From Piscirickettsiaceae bacterium (GTDB lineage: Bacteria > Pseudomonadota > Gammaproteobacteria > Nitrosococcales > Methylophagaceae), in contig JABGUA010000150.1 in the NCBI GenBank assembly GCA_018646825.1, forward strand, positions 1-9,489: 9,489 nt of DNA, written 5' to 3'. A program made the translations under genes and the position numbers. Every line of letters begins with the position of its first letter. Position 1 is the stretch's first letter. Below, in pieces: positions 1 through 6,200 of this stretch. Under the pieces are notes generated by a model that was not told where the DNA came from, made no database searches, and saw nothing but the letters and a program-made list of their open reading frames with translations.

Positions 1-201
1 CAATAACACCACGGTCGAAAAAATAGCTAAGCGGCTATATTCGGCCTTCATAAAAACCATAGCGCCGAGGTGAATTTGGTCACCGATGTCGACGACTTTT
101 CCTGAGCCAGGTGGTGATTTCATAACTAGGCCATAAACTAAATAGGCACAGTAAAGACCAAGGATGCCGAACAGAATCGGCACGAAACTCAACACTGACA
201 T
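1..201 (-). CDS. hppA: Membrane-bound ion-translocating pyrophosphatase, N-terminal 67 codons (partial)
   Basis: This is the beginning of a leftward gene that runs off the left edge; 67 codons are present. The protein starts MSVLSFVPILFGILGLYCAY, a hydrophobic first transmembrane helix. A short loop follows, then an I-x-x-GA-x-x-F-x-x-x-EY segment (about residues 39-55, IGDQIHLGAM) and the start of a second helix. That layout, with the GA...EY motif just before TM2, is typical of the N-terminus of H+- or Na+-pumping membrane pyrophosphatases (HppA). These hydrolyse PPi at the inner membrane and conserve the energy as an ion gradient. The family is usually 650-800 residues with about 16 helices, so catalytic loops and the residues that decide K+ dependence or the pumped ion lie outside the window. 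A GAGG ribosome site sits 8 nt before the ATG. A candidate promoter lies at 285-314. The identification rests on the N-terminus only but is fairly specific. Confidence 0.85.
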   Translation of the reverse strand, partial: MSVLSFVPILFGILGLYCAYLVYGLVMKSPPGSGKVVDIGDQIHLGAMVFMKAEYSRLAIFSTVVLL

Positions 202-284
202 AGGGAGAACCTCACAATAATTACGCATGGATTAAAGATGTTATGAATTACAAAGATCAAAATTATTTAATAAACGTAGGGTTT

Positions 285-314
285 CTTATACCTTGTATTG
301 CATCGGCCTGTAAA
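285..314 (-). promoter_or_regulatory. Candidate sigma70 promoter for the leftward hppA-like gene
   Basis: Read on the minus strand there is a -35 TTTACA (309-314) and a -10 TATAAG (285-290), separated by 18 bp. Each hexamer matches the consensus at 5 of 6 positions. Transcription would begin near 278 and leave a leader of roughly 75 nt before the ATG at 201. This is pattern matching only. The rest of the 155-bp divergent region (202-356) must also hold the promoter of the rightward permease gene, for which I found no convincing hexamer pair. Confidence 0.5.
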
Positions 315-356
315 GTTGTAAACAGTGTTGTGATAAATCTGCTAGATTAGCGGGTT

Positions 357-1148
357 ATGGTTGAGTGGATTAGTTTTGCCTTTATTGGCATATTTGCAGG
401 TCTAAGCGCGGGTTTACTGGGTTTAGGAGGGGGCTTAGTTAGCGTACCTGCCTTATTATATGTTTTTAAGTTTTATGGCATGCCGGAGTCACATCTGATG
501 CATATCGCCGTGAGCACGTCATTGATGGCCATTATAGTGACCTCTTTTTCTTCATTAATGGCGCATCATCGTAGTCAAAATGTCGATTGGGCATTGATGA
601 GGCGATTATCAGTCGGGCTAACGGTGGGTGGTTTCTTAGGGGCGTATTCTGCGACCTTGTTTAGCAGTGAAGTCTTACAACGAATTTTTGCAATATATGC
701 TTTTTTGATGTCGATTAGACTTTGGGCAACAATGCCAGAATTAGCAGGTTTAGCAACATTACTTAAACAACCGACTATGTTTATATCCGGGACCTTGTTT
801 GGTGGTATATCGTCATTGGTAGGCATGGGCGGAGGCACGATGGTTGTGCCCTATTTATTATTGGCAGGAAAAACGATTCAGCGTGCAATAGGGACCTCAG
901 CCGCATGTGCACTTCCCATCGCTGTATCTGGTGTATTGGGTTTTATCTTATTTGGAGATAAACCCGAGACTGATAACCCGTGGCAAATGGGCTATGTCAA
1001 CTGGCAAGCTTTTTTAGGGTTGATTAGTACGAGTATACTATTTGCACCTATTGGCGCGAAATGGGCAAGAAACTTACCGGTTAGATTGTTAGAGAGGTTG
1101 TTCTCTTTGGTCTTAATGGCAGTTTCTGCATCATTATTTTTTGGTTAA
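357..1148 (+). CDS. TSUP family (TauE/SafE-type) membrane permease
   Basis: A 263-residue, very hydrophobic protein compatible with the usual seven or eight transmembrane helices of the TauE/SafE (TSUP) family. The internal duplication of that family is visible. A glycine-rich G-L-G-L-G-G-G...VP motif at about residues 19-31 recurs as G-M-G-G-G...VP at about 156-165. Each is followed by a TS-containing helix (AVSTSL near 51, AIGTSAAC near 177). Members export or import small anions such as sulfite, sulfoacetate or other organosulfur compounds; the substrate cannot be told from sequence. The ATG is the first possible in-frame start after a TAG at 348-350. Its ribosome site is weak (GCGGG close to the ATG), so expression may be modest. 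The rubredoxin gene follows 14 nt downstream, suggesting co-transcription. Family is secure, substrate unknown. Confidence 0.9.
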   Translation: MVEWISFAFIGIFAGLSAGLLGLGGGLVSVPALLYVFKFYGMPESHLMHIAVSTSLMAIIVTSFSSLMAHHRSQNVDWALMRRLSVGLTVGGFLGAYSATLFSSEVLQRIFAIYAFLMSIRLWATMPELAGLATLLKQPTMFISGTLFGGISSLVGMGGGTMVVPYLLLAGKTIQRAIGTSAACALPIAVSGVLGFILFGDKPETDNPWQMGYVNWQAFLGLISTSILFAPIGAKWARNLPVRLLERLFSLVLMAVSASLFFG

Positions 1149-1162
1149 TTTGAGGACACAGT

Positions 1163-1333
1163 ATGAATAAGTGGATTTGTCTGGTTTGTGGTTTTGTATA
1201 TGATGAGAAAAAGGGCTTACCAGAAGATGGCATCGCTCCAGGCACACGTTGGGAAGATATCCCCGAGGATTGGGAGTGTCCAGACTGTTCTGTTGGGAAA
1301 TCAGATTTTGAAATGGTGCCATTGAAAGAATAA
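1163..1333 (+). CDS. Rubredoxin
   Basis: A 56-residue protein, standard rubredoxin size, beginning MNKWICLVCGFVYDEKKGLP. It has the two metal-binding knuckles C-x2-C-G-F-V-Y (Cys6 and Cys9) and C-P-D-C (Cys39 and Cys42), with the usual acidic-aromatic middle (DGIAPGTRWEDIPEDW). The four cysteines hold one iron atom, making a small one-electron carrier in the cytoplasm. Family members serve alkane hydroxylases, superoxide reductase or rubredoxin-dependent redox enzymes; no partner enzyme is present here. The start is supported by a GAGGA ribosome site at 1152-1156, 6 nt before the ATG. It begins 14 nt after the permease stop, so the two are probably one operon. I see no terminator between it and ppa. 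Confidence 0.95.
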   Translation: MNKWICLVCGFVYDEKKGLPEDGIAPGTRWEDIPEDWECPDCSVGKSDFEMVPLKE

Positions 1334-1354
1334 AGGGACTATTGTCGTTTTCAG

Positions 1355-1383
1355 TTTTATCACGGGCTAAATTCTTATATAAT
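1355..1383 (+). promoter_or_regulatory. Candidate promoter for ppa
   Basis: A perfect -10 hexamer TATAAT lies at 1378-1383. At a 17-bp spacing the -35 position (1355-1360, TTTTAT) matches consensus at only three bases, so the promoter would depend on its -10. It sits in the 90-nt gap after the rubredoxin gene and would give a leader of about 35 nt. An inverted repeat begins at the -10 element. Confidence 0.45.
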
Positions 1384-1399
1384 CAATTGCTTTGATTAT
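1379..1399 (+). repeat. Inverted repeat overlapping the ppa -10 region
   Basis: Perfect 8-bp arms ATAATCAA (1379-1386) and TTGATTAT (1392-1399) flank a 5-nt centre. The left arm overlaps the proposed -10 hexamer, and the right arm covers the expected transcription start. This is where a dimeric repressor would bind. It could equally be a small, AT-rich hairpin at the 5' end of the ppa message, or chance in AT-rich DNA. Confidence 0.45.
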
Positions 1400-1423
1400 T
1401 CGCTTATTTGGAGCATTACTTTT

Positions 1424-1963
1424 ATGAATCTTGACCGAGTCGGTTCAGGCAAAAATTTACCTGAAGATATTAACGTTATTATCGAAATTCCTTCGCATTC
1501 AGATCCTGTGAAATACGAAGTGGACAAAGAAACCGGTGCATTATTTGTTGATCGCTTCATGAATACAGCTATGTTTTACCCATGTAACTACGGATACATA
1601 CCACATACCTTATCTGATGATGGTGACCCGGTTGACGTACTAGTTATGAGCCCATACGCATTAATCAGTGGCTCAGTTGTACAATGTCGCCCAGTTGGCA
1701 TGCTCAATATGACCGATGAATCTGGTGAAGATGCAAAAATCATCGCGGTACCACACGATAAAATGTACGATGATGTCAATGACATAACAGATGTTTCATC
1801 GCGCTTACTTGCTCAGTTAGCACACTTTTTTGAACACTATAAAGATTTAGAAAAAGAGAAATGGGTCAAAATTGAGGGTTGGGTAGGAATAGAAGCAGCA
1901 AAGACTGAAATTATGGCAAGTCTGAAACGGTTTAATGAGGCACCAGTTAAACCACATTTCTAA
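1424..1963 (+). CDS. ppa: Soluble family I inorganic pyrophosphatase
   Basis: A 179-residue cytoplasmic enzyme close in length and sequence to E. coli PPase (about 176 residues). It hydrolyses PPi to two phosphates and pulls biosynthetic reactions forward. The family signature D-D-G-D-P-V-D occupies residues 65-71, giving metal ligands Asp66, Asp68 and Asp71. Other expected active-site residues are in place: Glu21, Lys30, Glu32, Arg44, Tyr56, Asp98, Asp103, Lys105 and the Tyr139-Lys140 pair in HFFEHYKDLE. Nothing essential is missing. The ATG has a GGAG site at 1410-1413, 10 nt upstream. It lies about 1.2 kb from the divergent membrane pyrophosphatase gene, so the two may share out PPi use: conserved as an ion gradient or lost as heat. 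A strong hairpin follows the stop. Confidence 0.97.
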   Translation: MNLDRVGSGKNLPEDINVIIEIPSHSDPVKYEVDKETGALFVDRFMNTAMFYPCNYGYIPHTLSDDGDPVDVLVMSPYALISGSVVQCRPVGMLNMTDESGEDAKIIAVPHDKMYDDVNDITDVSSRLLAQLAHFFEHYKDLEKEKWVKIEGWVGIEAAKTEIMASLKRFNEAPVKPHF

Positions 1964-1988
1964 ATTTCATCATGAATTGAAGCACATT

Positions 1989-2024
1989 TTTCGGCGAGCT
2001 GATACTAAATCAGACTCGCCGAAA
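1989..2024 (+). terminator. Strong hairpin between ppa and serB (possible terminator or serB leader structure)
   Basis: A perfect 10-bp stem TTTCGGCGAG (1989-1998) / CTCGCCGAAA (2015-2024) continues, across one bulged A at 2014, into a 5-bp stem CTGAT / ATCAG with loop ACTAA (2004-2008). It is among the most stable RNA structures in the window. The downstream bases TTGGTTT are a poor U tract, so strict intrinsic termination is uncertain. The structure begins 25 nt after the ppa stop and ends 7 nt before the serB ribosome site. It may therefore act as a processing or stability element, or modulate serB expression by partial read-through. Confidence 0.6.
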
Positions 2025-2046
2025 TTGGTTTAGGAGAACGATAAAG

Positions 2047-2892
2047 ATGACCAAACTCGTATTACAAGGTGATCAATTAACTGACAAATCTGCGGCAGCG
2101 ATCGCCCTAGAAGTGGCGGGTGAAATAATCAATCAGAGTCGGTTTACGACCATTACGACGCAACAGCAGTTGAGCAAAGAGCAAATACAAGCATTACGCG
2201 ATAATTACCTCTTTGACATTAACGAAATTCCTGAGCAATTTGATCCTAGCCAAACAAGGTTATTAGTGACCGATATGGATTCGACGTTAATTAGTATCGA
2301 ATGTATAGATGAAATTGCTGACTTTATTAATGCCAAGCCGCAGGTGTCAGCCATCACTGAAGCGGCAATGCGTGGTGATATTGATTTTGAAACATCGCTA
2401 CGCCAGCGGGTTGCCCTATTAAAAGGGCTCGATGTTTCGGTATTAGAGCAAGTTTTTGAACAGCGTTTAAAGTTAAACCCAGGTGCAAAAATGATGTTGT
2501 TGGCATTAAAAAAAGAAGGCATTAAAACAGCGTTAGTTTCGGGTGGATTCACTTTTTTTACGGAACGTTTAAAGCAGCAGTTAGGTCTAGATTACACGAT
2601 GGCCAATGTGCTAGCAGAACAAGGTGGAAAATTGACCGGAAAAGTAGAAGGTAAAATTTGTGGGGCTCAAGCCAAAGCTGATTTTTTATTAGGTCAATGT
2701 GAACAATTGGGCGTGTTGCCATCGCAAGCTATCGCAATGGGCGATGGCGCTAACGATTTACTGATGATGCGGGAAGCAGGGTTGAGTATTGCTTACCATG
2801 CGAAACCGACTGTTCAATCACAAGCAGCCACAAGATTGAATTATTGTGGTCTAGAAGGCGTGTTAGGATTCTTGCAGTCAGATTTTAACTAG
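2047..2892 (+). CDS. serB: Phosphoserine phosphatase
   Basis: A 281-residue HAD-superfamily hydrolase carrying out the last step of serine synthesis, O-phosphoserine to serine plus phosphate, in the cytoplasm with Mg2+. HAD motif I is D-M-D-S-T-L at 76-81 (nucleophile Asp76, acid Asp78). The substrate-binding segment is IECIDEIADF at 84-93. Motif II is VSGGF with Ser165, the motif III lysine is probably Lys210, and motif IV is G-D-G-A-N-D at 232-237. The run AIAMGDGANDLLMMREAGLS is highly characteristic of SerB. About 70 residues precede the catalytic domain. That is shorter than the N-terminal extension of the 322-residue E. coli enzyme, and no clear ACT regulatory domain can be seen. An AGGAG site at 2032-2036 supports the ATG. 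It probably depends on read-through from ppa or on a promoter I could not see in the 83-nt gap. Confidence 0.95.
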   Translation: MTKLVLQGDQLTDKSAAAIALEVAGEIINQSRFTTITTQQQLSKEQIQALRDNYLFDINEIPEQFDPSQTRLLVTDMDSTLISIECIDEIADFINAKPQVSAITEAAMRGDIDFETSLRQRVALLKGLDVSVLEQVFEQRLKLNPGAKMMLLALKKEGIKTALVSGGFTFFTERLKQQLGLDYTMANVLAEQGGKLTGKVEGKICGAQAKADFLLGQCEQLGVLPSQAIAMGDGANDLLMMREAGLSIAYHAKPTVQSQAATRLNYCGLEGVLGFLQSDFN

Positions 2893-2899
2893 CATAAGC

Positions 2900-2929
2900 T
2901 TGAAATTGGCGACAAAATCCCCATTTAAT
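2900..2929 (+). promoter_or_regulatory. Candidate promoter for the grxD-clpS-clpA cluster
   Basis: A -35 TTGAAA (2900-2905) and a -10 TTTAAT (2924-2929) lie 18 bp apart; each matches the sigma70 consensus at 5 of 6 positions. It starts 8 nt after the serB stop and would initiate near 2936, giving a leader of about 34 nt ahead of grxD. No terminator hairpin is visible between serB and this site, so read-through from serB is also possible. Confidence 0.5.
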
Positions 2930-2969
2930 GTGAACAACAAAGAAATATTTTATTAAAAGAGGTAGTACG

Positions 2970-3284
2970 ATGGATGTAATGGAACGAATTAAACAAGCAA
3001 TTGAGTCAAATAATATCATTTTGTTTATGAAAGGCACTCCTGATTTTCCACAATGTGGATTTTCTAGTCGCTCATCAGCAGCATTAACAGAATGTGGCCA
3101 AGAGTTTGCATATATTAATGTGTTGGCAGAACCAGAAGTACGTGAAAACTTACATCGTTATGCTGACTGGCCAACATTTCCTCAATTATATATTGATGGT
3201 GAATTAGTCGGTGGCTGTGACATCGTAATGGAGCTATACGAATCAGGTGAGTTAAAAACAATGGCTGAACAAGCGAGCAAGTAA
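2970..3284 (+). CDS. grxD: Monothiol glutaredoxin (Grx4/GrxD type)
   Basis: A 104-residue single-domain monothiol glutaredoxin. The C-G-F-S active site is at residues 29-32, preceded by the usual MKGTPDFPQ segment with Lys21. The cis-proline glutathione-binding motif W-P-T-F-P-Q follows, then the G-G-C-D glutathione-contacting turn. CGFS glutaredoxins bind a [2Fe-2S] cluster with glutathione at a dimer interface and pass clusters to acceptor proteins. They take part in iron-sulfur trafficking and iron sensing more than in disulfide reduction. The ATG is preceded by AGAGG with good spacing. A second in-frame ATG is four codons in, but the first has the better ribosome site. It is followed after only 5 nt by clpS, which suggests co-transcription with the Clp adaptor and unfoldase. 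Confidence 0.96.
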   Translation: MDVMERIKQAIESNNIILFMKGTPDFPQCGFSSRSSAALTECGQEFAYINVLAEPEVRENLHRYADWPTFPQLYIDGELVGGCDIVMELYESGELKTMAEQASK

Positions 3285-3289
3285 TTGAA

Positions 3290-3616
3290 ATGAGTGATGA
3301 ATACGATCATGATTGGAACAGCGAAAGTGGGTTAACCGTTTCTCCTGTTAAGCCGGATTTAAAACAGCCGCCAAAATATCGGGTGCTGATGCTAAATGAC
3401 GACTACACGCCAATGGATTTTGTGATTGAAATGCTGGAAGGCTTGTTCAGTATGGAACGTGAGAGTGCGACCCGAACTATGATGCAAGTGCATACAGAAG
3501 GGTTCGCACCGTGTGGTATTTATACGTTTGAAATTGCCGAAGCAAAAGTAGAGCAAGCCAATAGTTATGCCCAGCAACATGGACATCCCTTACAGTGCAC
3601 AATGGAAGAAGAATAA
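3290..3616 (+). CDS. clpS: ATP-dependent Clp protease adaptor ClpS
   Basis: A 108-residue adaptor that recognises proteins with destabilising N-terminal residues (Leu, Phe, Tyr, Trp) and hands them to ClpAP. After a flexible acidic N-terminal tail of about 28 residues comes the compact ClpS core, opening with Y-R-V-L-M-L-N-D-D-Y-T-P-M. The N-degron pocket residues Asn36, Asp37 and Asp38 are present, as is the conserved His68 in the VHTEG segment. The C-terminal HPLQCTMEEE matches the usual HPL-C-T-E ending. The gene starts 5 nt after the grxD stop. Its ribosome site is weak (only a short TTGAA before the ATG), so translation is probably coupled to grxD. clpA follows 27 nt later, the common clpS-clpA order. 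Confidence 0.96.
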   Translation: MSDEYDHDWNSESGLTVSPVKPDLKQPPKYRVLMLNDDYTPMDFVIEMLEGLFSMERESATRTMMQVHTEGFAPCGIYTFEIAEAKVEQANSYAQQHGHPLQCTMEEE

Positions 3617-3643
3617 ATCACTGCGTGAATAAGAGGCGATACA

Positions 3644-5902
3644 ATGTTAAGTAAAGAGTTAGAGCAAACATTAAGTCATGCATTTAGTCATGCGAGGAAA
3701 TCGGCGCATGAGTTTTTGACTGTCGAACATTTACTCTTAGCCCTGTTGGAAAATGGCCAAGCACTGGCTGTTTTGAAAGTGTGTGATGTCAATATTACGA
3801 CGTTAAGACAAGAGTTAGCAGACTTTTTAGCTGATAATTTGCCCACACTCTCGGAAGAGAGTGAACGAGAAACTCAGCCTACATTAGCTTTTCAACGCGT
3901 CCTTCAACGTGCGGTCATGCATGTGCAATCATCAGGTGGGACAGAGGTGACGGGGGCTAATGTGCTGGTCTCAATCTTCTCTGAACAACAATCACAAGCC
4001 GTTTATTTTTTGCAAAAGCAAGATGTGATGCGGCTTGATGTTGTTAATGCCATCAGTCAAGGTGTTGAGACTGATCTGATCGAGCTACAATCAGATACTG
4101 AAGATGAAGGGGTGAGCCAAGAAAGCAGAGAAAAAGACAGTAAAAACCCTTTGGTACTCTATGCCTCTAACCTCAATACCTTGGCTTTAGCAGGTAAAAT
4201 TGATCCACTTATTGGCCGTGAGTTAGAGATTGAACGCACATTACAAATCTTATGCCGTCGCCGTAAAAATAATCCCTTATTTGTTGGTGAAGCGGGTGTA
4301 GGAAAAACAGCGTTAGCAGAAGGGTTAGCCAAACGTATAGTCGAAGGGCAAGTGCCAGAAGTGCTTGAGAATGCGGTTGTTTACTCTCTTGATATGGGGG
4401 CCTTAGTCGCGGGAACGAAATACCGAGGGGACTTTGAAAAACGTTTAAAAGCCCTGTTACGCGAAATTAAAAAACAGCCAGATGCGATCTTATTTATTGA
4501 TGAAATTCATACATTAATCGGTGCTGGTTCTGCCGGTAATTCAGCAATGGATGCTGCCAACTTATTGAAACCTCTACTCGCAACCGGTGAGTTAAAGTGC
4601 ATGGGATCTACAACTTATCAAGAATATCGCGGTATTTTTGAGCATGATCATGCTTTAACACGACGTTTCCAAAAAATTGATGTGCCAGAGCCGTCAGTTC
4701 AAGAAACCAAACAAATTTTAAAAGGCCTCAAAGCAGGATTAGAAGAACATCACGATGTGCGCTATTCGACAGCGGCGTTAGACCAAGCTGCTGAGTTAGC
4801 AGATCGCCATATCAACGATCGTTATTTACCTGATAAAGCGATTGATGTATTAGATGAAGTCGGTGCAGCCCAGCGTATTTTACCTAAATCGAAACGTAAG
4901 AAAAAAATTGGTATTACTGATATTCAAAATATTGTGGCGAAGATTGCTAGGATTCCGGCAAAAACAGTTAACAATACTGATAAAGATAATCTCAAAAATC
5001 TTGAGAAGAATCTCAAACACGTTATTTTTGGTCAGAGTGATGCCATTGGTGCCCTATCTTCAGCGATCAAAATGGCGAGATCTGGCCTAGGACATCCAGA
5101 GCGTCCCATGGGAGCTTTCTTATTCACAGGCCCTACCGGTGTCGGTAAAACAGAAGTGACACGTCAATTAGCACACAACTTGGGTGTTGAATTGATACGT
5201 TTCGATATGTCCGAATACATGGAAAGTCATACGGTTTCAAGATTGATCGGTGCACCTCCTGGCTATGTAGGCTATGACCAAGGTGGTCTCTTAACAGAAG
5301 CTATTAGTAAGCAGCCTCATGCTGTTTTGTTATTGGATGAAATTGAAAAAGCACATCCCGATGTCTTTAACTTACTTCTCCAAGTGATGGATCATGGCAC
5401 ATTGACTGATAATAATGGACGTAAAGCTGATTTCCGCCATGTCATTTTGGTCATGACGAGTAATGCGGGTGCTCATGAAATGGGCCGGTCTTCAATGGGC
5501 TTTACCCAACAAGATCATCAAGCTGATGGTATGGAAGTCATTAAGCGGGCCTTCACACCTGAATTCAGAAATCGTTTGGATGGGATTATTCAGTTCAAGC
5601 CATTGACCAAAGATGCCATCTTACGCGTTGCCGATAAAGCGGTACTTGAACTCGAAATGTTATTACAAGATAAGCAAGTGACATTAGAAATTGATCATGA
5701 GGCCAGAGAGTGGCTTGCTGACAATGGTTACGATGTCAGCATGGGGGCTAGACCTATGGCAAGATTAGTTCAAGAAAAAATAAAACGACCACTAGCTGAT
5801 GAGCTACTTTTCGGTAAGTTGAGTAAGGGAGGACATGTCCGTGTCGTACTCAATGACGGTGAATTAATGCTTGAATTTGAAAACGAAAAAGAATCAGTCT
5901 AA
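3644..5902 (+). CDS. clpA: ATP-dependent Clp protease ATP-binding subunit ClpA
   Basis: A 752-residue AAA+ unfoldase, near the 758 of E. coli ClpA. It forms a hexamer that unfolds substrates and threads them into ClpP. Order: double Clp-N domain (about 1-145), acidic linker (150-168), AAA-1 with Walker A GEAGVGKT (215-222), pore Tyr260 and Walker B ILFIDEIH (282-289). AAA-2 follows with Walker A GPTGVGKT (496-503), pore GYVGYDQGG with Tyr544 and Walker B VLLLDEIE (561-568). Arg644 lies in NRLD, and sensor-2 is GARP at 701-704. There is no long ClpB-type middle domain, so it is ClpA rather than ClpB. The ClpP-docking tripeptide, IGL in E. coli, reads MGF at 618-620. An AAGAGG site precedes the ATG. 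No clpP is present in the window. A weak terminator-like sequence overlaps the stop codon. Confidence 0.97.
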   Translation: MLSKELEQTLSHAFSHARKSAHEFLTVEHLLLALLENGQALAVLKVCDVNITTLRQELADFLADNLPTLSEESERETQPTLAFQRVLQRAVMHVQSSGGTEVTGANVLVSIFSEQQSQAVYFLQKQDVMRLDVVNAISQGVETDLIELQSDTEDEGVSQESREKDSKNPLVLYASNLNTLALAGKIDPLIGRELEIERTLQILCRRRKNNPLFVGEAGVGKTALAEGLAKRIVEGQVPEVLENAVVYSLDMGALVAGTKYRGDFEKRLKALLREIKKQPDAILFIDEIHTLIGAGSAGNSAMDAANLLKPLLATGELKCMGSTTYQEYRGIFEHDHALTRRFQKIDVPEPSVQETKQILKGLKAGLEEHHDVRYSTAALDQAAELADRHINDRYLPDKAIDVLDEVGAAQRILPKSKRKKKIGITDIQNIVAKIARIPAKTVNNTDKDNLKNLEKNLKHVIFGQSDAIGALSSAIKMARSGLGHPERPMGAFLFTGPTGVGKTEVTRQLAHNLGVELIRFDMSEYMESHTVSRLIGAPPGYVGYDQGGLLTEAISKQPHAVLLLDEIEKAHPDVFNLLLQVMDHGTLTDNNGRKADFRHVILVMTSNAGAHEMGRSSMGFTQQDHQADGMEVIKRAFTPEFRNRLDGIIQFKPLTKDAILRVADKAVLELEMLLQDKQVTLEIDHEAREWLADNGYDVSMGARPMARLVQEKIKRPLADELLFGKLSKGGHVRVVLNDGELMLEFENEKESV

Positions 5903-5919
5903 AAAAGGCCACTTTTTTT
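5901..5919 (+). terminator. Weak terminator-like hairpin after clpA
   Basis: AAAAAAG (5901-5907) can pair with CTTTTTT (5912-5918) around the loop GCCA, and the 3' arm is itself a seven-T run. It overlaps the clpA stop codon. The stem has a single G-C pair, so it is thermodynamically weak. It is offered only because clpA needs an end before the convergent btuR gene and nothing better is visible. Confidence 0.35.
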
Positions 5920-5923
5920 GATT

Positions 5924-5939
5924 GATAGTAGTTACTATC
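5924..5939. repeat. Interrupted palindrome
   Basis: Perfect 7-bp arms GATAGTA (5924-5930) and TACTATC (5933-5939) are separated by two bases. It has the dimensions of a binding site for a dimeric protein. The 2-nt centre is too short for a stable RNA loop, so a DNA-level role is more likely than a terminator. It lies 22 bp after the clpA stop; function unknown. Confidence 0.45.
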
Positions 5940-6097
5940 GCTTCAAATTCACCAAAATTGTCAATATAAAAGCTTGACAAACGAAATAGTTATTCAACTT
6001 TGGTAAAGAGACATCATTCAACCGTTACAAAGTCACGCTAAGCTATTGATTAATAAAATGCTGTTTATAAGTTATTGATTTTAAATGATTTATAATG

Positions 6098-6118
6098 ATT
6101 GGTTAAAAAGTAACCAAT
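6098..6118. repeat. Inverted repeat in AT-rich block
   Basis: Perfect 8-bp arms ATTGGTTA (6098-6105) and TAACCAAT (6111-6118) surround a 5-nt loop AAAAG. A short T run follows at 6118-6120. It could act as a weak terminator for transcripts arriving from clpA, or be a cruciform or protein site next to the DnaA boxes. The U tract is too short for a confident terminator call. Confidence 0.4.
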
Positions 6119-6165
6119 TTAGGCTGAACGCTTATATATGAATACTTTAACTACCAAGAATAGAG

Positions 6166-6200
6166 TTAACCACAGAGTTATCCACAGAAATTGTGAGTAA
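6166..6200. promoter_or_regulatory. Cluster of DnaA-box-like 9-mers
   Basis: TTATCCACA at 6178-6186 is a perfect match to the DnaA consensus TTATNCACA. TTAACCACA at 6166-6174 differs at one position. The two are units of a 12-bp tandem repeat (AGAGTTAACCAC then AGAGTTATCCAC). TGTGAGTAA at 6192-6200 is a one-mismatch box in the opposite orientation, and TGTGACAAA at 6212-6220 is a two-mismatch candidate. DnaA binds such boxes at origins, at titration sites and at promoters it regulates. As the region lies between gene 3' ends, promoter control of the flanking genes is unlikely. Confidence 0.55.

Noticed and set aside
4854..5090. 78-codon frame inside clpA
   Set aside because: Out-of-frame shadow of clpA. 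The clpA frame carries uninterrupted AAA+ motifs on both sides.
5961..5990. TTGACA at 5976-5981 as a -35 element
   Set aside because: No recognisable -10 at 16-18 bp downstream and no gene to serve.
6091..6096. Perfect TATAAT hexamer in the clpA-btuR gap
   Set aside because: No acceptable -35 at 16-18 bp, no downstream rightward gene, and such hexamers are expected by chance in DNA this AT-rich.
6097..6120. Possible chromosome-dimer resolution (dif) site between convergent genes
   Set aside because: The inverted repeat does not resemble the XerC/XerD half-sites of proteobacterial dif in length or sequence.
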